Shown here piece by piece: positions 53,743 to 58,061 of a stretch of DNA of 58,061 nucleotides. Both the position numbers and the translations under genes were made by a program. The stretch is from Bacteroidales bacterium (GTDB lineage: Bacteria > Bacteroidota > Bacteroidia > Bacteroidales > VadinHA17), in assembly GCA_024763075.1 (NCBI GenBank), contig JANTGF010000015.1, forward strand, positions 1 to 58,061, written 5' to 3'. Below the pieces are notes generated by a model. That model made no database searches and was not told the origin of the DNA. It saw only the letters and a list, made by a program, of their open reading frames with translations. Each line of letters begins with the position of its first letter. The first letter of the stretch is position 1.

Positions 53743-56700
53743 ATGAGGTATCGCCTCCTCCTGCTTGTTTTCCTATTGTCTGGTATTTTCACCGGACTGG
53801 AAGCGCAATGGCTTGGTGGCTGGACTCACCGGAAAAAGATAATCTTCGACAATAATCAGGTTGCAGGCACTGCAAATTTAAATGATTTCCCGGTATTAAT
53901 TGACATTACAAATGACACACTTCGTACAGTACCAAATCTGGGTGCTGTTGAGAGTGCAACCGGGGATGATTTCAGGTTCACCTCATCTGATAAGACCACC
54001 CTTCTTGATTTTGATATTGAGAAGTATGATGAAGTTACCGGACATCTGATTGCCTGGGTAAAGATACCCGTGCTTGACTATAATGACGACACAGAGATCT
54101 ATCTGTATTTTGGAAACAGTAGTGCAGGTGCATACACAACTCCGGAAAACACCTGGAGCTCAAATTATTTAGCAGTCTGGCACTGGCATAACAACCTGAA
54201 TGATGCAACATCAAATGGCAATAATGGCACAAATTTTGGATCTTCAAACGGAACTGGTATTATTGCAGATGCACAAACATTCAATGGTTCAACCAACTAT
54301 GTAAGTGCACCGGATATTGATGCAAACTCCGGGACTTTTAGCTTTTGGTTCAAGCTGAATAATAATTTTAATTCACTGGCTCTTTCTTCGCAGACCCTGG
54401 TAAATAAGTTTCTTGATATTGATAATCACTTTACATTCATACTTGCCGGGCAGGATAATAGCTACAACGAAGATGGTAAATTATATTTTAAAATTGAGGG
54501 TGGAGGTTCTTTTCCCAGGGAGGTATCCATACAGAGTAGCTGGAATGCAGGGACCTGGTATTATGTCACAGGCACTTGGGGAACCCGTCATTCCCTGTAC
54601 ATAAATGGCACAGAAGATTCCGGAACTGATAGAATAAATGCTCTTACAAACAATGTACAGATTGAACTTGGTAGAGGATATATAGAACAGGTTGGTGCAA
54701 CCAGATATTTTGATGGCACAATGGATGAAATCAGAATTTCCAATGTTGCCCGCTCTCCTGATTGGATCCAAACGGAATATAACAACCAGAATACTCCTTC
54801 TTCTTTTTATTCAACGGGAGGTACAGTTGATGCATTCCCTTCAGTGTTTAATGTTACCGGCTCAGGTTCTTATTGCAATGGCTCTGGTGGGTTAGCTGTC
54901 GGGTTATCAGGATCAGAAACAGGTGTGGACTATCAGCTAACAAATAATGGAGCGAACCAGGGAGCTCCGGTTGCAGGAACAGGAGGTGTTTTAACATGGG
55001 CAGGTTTAACTGATGGAGTATATAAAGTTGTTGCTACAAAGCTTGTTAGTGGAGAGTCCCTGACTATGGCTGGTAAAGCTGTAATTGTGGAAAATCCGGT
55101 ACCGGTTGTAACTTTTGGATATGCTTACTATAAAACCATTACAATAAACTCAGCTCAGGTAGCCGGCACAGTTGATCTTACTGATTTTCCTCTGCTTGTC
55201 AGCTTTACCGATCCTGATTTACGCACATCCGGAAATGGTGGTAAGGTACAGTCGGTAAATGGATACGACATTGCGTTTACAGATGCAGCAGGTAATCCAC
55301 TGAAATTTGAAATCAACCAGTACAATCCGGCAACAGGCTTATACACTGCCTGGATTAAAGTTCCAGTCATTTCTCATAACTCTGATACAGATATACAAAT
55401 GCTTTATGGGAAAGCAGGCATGACTTCCAATCCTTCTTCCAGAGAAACATGGAGCTCAGATTATGTGCAGGTAATGCACCTGGATAATGATTTTTATGAT
55501 GCAACACAAACCGGGAATTACGGGATAAATACAGGGACGACAGCTATAGGAGGTAAGATTTCCGGTGGACGAAATTTTGATGGTGTAAATGATGTAATTA
55601 CCGTTGCAGATGATAGTAACCTGGATGGGACCAATGATGAGGCTACTTTTTCATTATGGATAAACTGGGTTAATTCGGCTGATGGAGCTTATCAGAGAAT
55701 TATGACTTCCAGTAACAGGGGAGGATCTCCGAATGATGGTTATGAATGGGCATCGCAGCCTGGTGGAAATCACTTTTTTTATCCCCAATGTGATAATGCG
55801 TGGAATAATTATAACCTGGGTCCCGATCCATTTACCGATGGAACCTGGCAACATCTTGCAGTCACATTAAATTATAGCACAAAGTCAGTGAAAATTTTTG
55901 TGAATGGAAATCCAATGACTTTCACTACTATAAATGTACCAACATTTTGGACCAGTCTGGCAAATATTGATGATTGGGTATGGGGAGGAGGACCATCTAA
56001 TTTTGCCGGTTTGATGGATGAGATTAGAGTTCAAACAGTAGAGAGATCTGAAGACTGGCTCTTAACTGAGTTCAGGAACCAGAATAATCCATCGGGTTTC
56101 TATACAGTCTCCCTTGAAAATCCTTACAAACTCTTACCTGATGTTTGTATAGATGATGCTCCTTATGTTTTAAATCAGGCCAAACCTGCAGGAGGAACAT
56201 ACTCGGGTACCGGAGTAAGTGGGGGTATCTTTAACCCTCGTATCGCAGGACCAGGTAATCATACAATTACATATAATTATACAGATGGAAATGGCTGCTC
56301 AGCCTCGGGGTCAGAAATCCAAACTGTTCATGCTTTGCCAACTCCTGTTATTTCAGGAAATACAAATGTTTGTCCAAATGCTTCAGGAGAAACATATAAT
56401 ACTCCTGATGTAGTTAACCATTCATATAATTGGGTGATTACCGGAGCAGGCGCATCAATTAACAGTGGACAGGGAACCCATGAAATAACAGTAAACTGGG
56501 GTCCAAATTCCGGCACACTTACTCTTACTGAAACCGATGATATTACAAGCTGTGACTCAACTACCACCGTATTTAATGTGACAGTACAAGATGTTACAAA
56601 CCCAACGATCACTTGTATAGGTAACCAGACAAAGTCAGCAGATGCAGGTGAGTGTTACTATACCGTATCAGGAACGGAATTTGACCCTGCCACTACAGGA

Positions 56701-58061
56701 GACAATTGCGGAGTCGCTTCTGTAAGCAATAACTTTAATGGTGCAGCTACATTGGCCGGTGCTCAAATTCCCGATGGTACAACCATCATCTGGACAGTAA
56801 CCGATAACAGTGGAAATACAGCGAACTGCAACTTCACGGTAACGGTAAACGATACGCAGAATCCAACGATCACCTGCGTTGGGAACCAGACAAAGTCAGC
56901 AGATGCAGGTGTGTGTTACTATACCGTATCAGGAACGGAGTTTGATATTACAAATGCAAATGACAATTGTGAGCTGACAGATACCACAGTTACACTGAAT
57001 GGATCAACCATTATGCCTGAAACGAGTATGGAAAGTCTGTCTGGAGTGTTGTTCAATACCGGAGTTACAACCGTAACCTGGAAAGTTGTTGACAGATCAG
57101 GGAATACATCCTCCTGCAGCTATACAGTTACGGTTACAGATAATGAAAAACCGGTAGCTGTATGTAAAAACATCACAATCCAACTTAACCAGCTTACAGG
57201 AACAGCTTCTATCACTGCAGATGATGTTGATGGAGGAAGTACAGATAATTGTAATATTGCTTCACGTTCTATTGACATAAACACCTTTGATTGTTCAAAC
57301 CTGGGACCAAATAATGTAGTTTTAACCATTACAGATAATGTCGGAAACAGAGATAGTTGTACCGCAATTGTTACAGTGGAATATCAAGCTAGTCCGGTTA
57401 TAACCATAACTCCTTTATCAGATACTTTATGCAACAATGGAGCAACGACTATTCAGTTATCAAGCAATATTTTAGCAACACAATTTAACTGGACAGTTGT
57501 TGGAGACCCAGGAATTTCGGGGTACAATGATGGAAGCCAGTCAACACCATTTGTGATAAGTGAGAATTTATCGAATATTGGAAGTAGTTTTGGAACTGTT
57601 ACTTATACAATTGTACCAGAAATTTATGGAAAATGTGATTTGTCTTCTATAGATGTGAAAGTTCTTGTCAACCCACGTCCAAAGCTGGAGCTAGCAGTTA
57701 CGCCTGACACCTTATGTTATGATGATGGTACAGGGACAACTTTCAATATTTCCACTCCAAACACTACCACTGGTACCTGGGTTTATGATCTGACAACTAC
57801 ACCTAGTAATGCAGGAGTAAGTGGATATAATCCCGGTGGTTCTGATCTGACAACCATGAACTTCACAGATCTGCTGATCAACAGTACGGATGTAGTGCAG
57901 ACTGTTAGCTATCAGTTTACAGCAAAAATACTGGATCCGACAACCGGTCTGGCATATTGTGAAGATGGTATGGACACTACCATAACGATAAGTATCAACC
58001 CAAGGCCTAAGATCGCAGTAGTTGCAACTCCAGATACGCTTTGTTATGATGATGGCACCGG
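53743..58061 (+). CDS. Giant secreted multidomain surface protein, N-terminal 1439 residues (runs off the window)
   Basis: A signal peptide begins at ATG 53743 (MRYRLLLLVFLLSGIFTGLE) and I find no stop in frame to the last base. Domains in order: DUF2341 (about 27-150), LamG/concanavalin-like (160-340), an Ig-like piece with a Cys (366-455), a second DUF2341 (456-590) and LamG (590-775), a further Ig-like block, HYR-type repeats from about 947 (VTNPTITCIGNQTKSADAG, TDNSGNTANCNFTVTV), and PKD-like repeats with NPRPK and ATPDTLCYDDGTG. DUF2341 and LamG often bind carbohydrates. The C terminus, where a T9SS sorting domain would be expected, is outside the window. Secretion by T9SS is inferred. 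Confidence 0.88.
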   Translation, partial: MRYRLLLLVFLLSGIFTGLEAQWLGGWTHRKKIIFDNNQVAGTANLNDFPVLIDITNDTLRTVPNLGAVESATGDDFRFTSSDKTTLLDFDIEKYDEVTGHLIAWVKIPVLDYNDDTEIYLYFGNSSAGAYTTPENTWSSNYLAVWHWHNNLNDATSNGNNGTNFGSSNGTGIIADAQTFNGSTNYVSAPDIDANSGTFSFWFKLNNNFNSLALSSQTLVNKFLDIDNHFTFILAGQDNSYNEDGKLYFKIEGGGSFPREVSIQSSWNAGTWYYVTGTWGTRHSLYINGTEDSGTDRINALTNNVQIELGRGYIEQVGATRYFDGTMDEIRISNVARSPDWIQTEYNNQNTPSSFYSTGGTVDAFPSVFNVTGSGSYCNGSGGLAVGLSGSETGVDYQLTNNGANQGAPVAGTGGVLTWAGLTDGVYKVVATKLVSGESLTMAGKAVIVENPVPVVTFGYAYYKTITINSAQVAGTVDLTDFPLLVSFTDPDLRTSGNGGKVQSVNGYDIAFTDAAGNPLKFEINQYNPATGLYTAWIKVPVISHNSDTDIQMLYGKAGMTSNPSSRETWSSDYVQVMHLDNDFYDATQTGNYGINTGTTAIGGKISGGRNFDGVNDVITVADDSNLDGTNDEATFSLWINWVNSADGAYQRIMTSSNRGGSPNDGYEWASQPGGNHFFYPQCDNAWNNYNLGPDPFTDGTWQHLAVTLNYSTKSVKIFVNGNPMTFTTINVPTFWTSLANIDDWVWGGGPSNFAGLMDEIRVQTVERSEDWLLTEFRNQNNPSGFYTVSLENPYKLLPDVCIDDAPYVLNQAKPAGGTYSGTGVSGGIFNPRIAGPGNHTITYNYTDGNGCSASGSEIQTVHALPTPVISGNTNVCPNASGETYNTPDVVNHSYNWVITGAGASINSGQGTHEITVNWGPNSGTLTLTETDDITSCDSTTTVFNVTVQDVTNPTITCIGNQTKSADAGECYYTVSGTEFDPATTGDNCGVASVSNNFNGAATLAGAQIPDGTTIIWTVTDNSGNTANCNFTVTVNDTQNPTITCVGNQTKSADAGVCYYTVSGTEFDITNANDNCELTDTTVTLNGSTIMPETSMESLSGVLFNTGVTTVTWKVVDRSGNTSSCSYTVTVTDNEKPVAVCKNITIQLNQLTGTASITADDVDGGSTDNCNIASRSIDINTFDCSNLGPNNVVLTITDNVGNRDSCTAIVTVEYQASPVITITPLSDTLCNNGATTIQLSSNILATQFNWTVVGDPGISGYNDGSQSTPFVISENLSNIGSSFGTVTYTIVPEIYGKCDLSSIDVKVLVNPRPKLELAVTPDTLCYDDGTGTTFNISTPNTTTGTWVYDLTTTPSNAGVSGYNPGGSDLTTMNFTDLLINSTDVVQTVSYQFTAKILDPTTGLAYCEDGMDTTITISINPRPKIAVVATPDTLCYDDGT
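56602..56684 (+). repeat. HYR module nucleotide repeat, copy 1
   Basis: An 83-base stretch inside the giant gene is repeated 261 bases (87 codons) downstream at 56863-56945 with about seven mismatches by eye. It encodes PTITCIGNQTKSADAGECYY and the next residues. The near identity suggests a recent duplication of one HYR module. Confidence 0.8.
56863..56945 (+). repeat. HYR module nucleotide repeat, copy 2
   Basis: Second copy of the 83-base block at 56602-56684, in frame, encoding PTITCVGNQTKSADAGVCYY and the next residues. Confidence 0.8.

Noticed and set aside
53743-58061. Frameshifted or non-coding region, since only short frames end with stops here
   Set aside because: One frame from 53743 stays open to the last base, with a signal peptide and consistent domains throughout; it simply lacks a stop inside the window.

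Overview
The window is chromosomal DNA from a Bacteroidota bacterium, most likely of the Bacteroidales/Marinilabiliales type; I cannot name a genus. The evidence is AT-rich DNA and promoters of the Bacteroidota form (TTG about 19 nt upstream of TAnnTTTG). It also carries type IX secretion (T9SS) genes (a PorP/SprF protein, a PorZ-like protein, SprB repeats with a gliding-type C-terminal domain), the phylum-typical families DUF6427, DUF5686 and DUF3098, and the gene order ftsX-DUF3098-uppP-truB-queA. I see no rRNA, tRNA, CRISPR array, complete insertion sequence or phage.

Layout. 1-2.7 kb: the 3' end of an ABC-2 type exporter gene cut by the window edge, then two secreted proteins of unknown function. 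2.8-10.5 kb (minus strand): purD with a DUF6427 membrane protein, then a 1453-residue SprB-repeat surface protein followed by its porP/sprF partner. 10.6-18.3 kb: a surface-glycan locus with three tandem DUF6625 genes (plus strand) facing a deacetylase, two GT4 glycosyltransferases and two sulfotransferases (minus strand). A heptamer repeat tract lies just upstream of the minus-strand operon. 18.8-21.4 kb (minus): an O-antigen-ligase-like protein, guanine deaminase and 3-methyladenine glycosylase. 21.6-26 kb (plus): a translation and nucleotide block of rplM, rpsI, rpsB, tsf, pyrH and frr.

26-38 kb is a mosaic. DUF5686, a VanX-like dipeptidase, an OmpA-like lipoprotein, dxs, an ALDH7-type dehydrogenase and a deoxynucleoside kinase are separated by decaying DNA. 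That DNA includes a deletion scar joining an ABC substrate-binding protein to its ATPase, a corA tail, two MITE-like elements and several palindromic repeat families. 38.3-53.2 kb is dense housekeeping: GH3, recO, PorZ, rdgB, uspA, ilvE, ftsX, DUF3098, uppP, truB and queA. Two paralogous class III nucleotide cyclases lie in this block. 53.7 kb to the end: the first 1439 codons of a giant secreted protein (DUF2341 and LamG modules twice, HYR-like and PKD-like repeats) that runs off the window.

The most interesting item is the cyclase pair at 40810-42222 and 46227-48122. Both share a cyclase catalytic domain followed by the same C-terminal HD-type domain. One copy is soluble, has intact HD motifs and a changed first cyclase metal residue (Glu for Asp). 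The other is membrane-anchored with a periplasmic Y_Y_Y domain, has a canonical cyclase site and has lost the HD motifs. This complementary decay suggests a split make-and-break cyclic nucleotide module. The second item is the DUF6625/sulfotransferase glycan locus.
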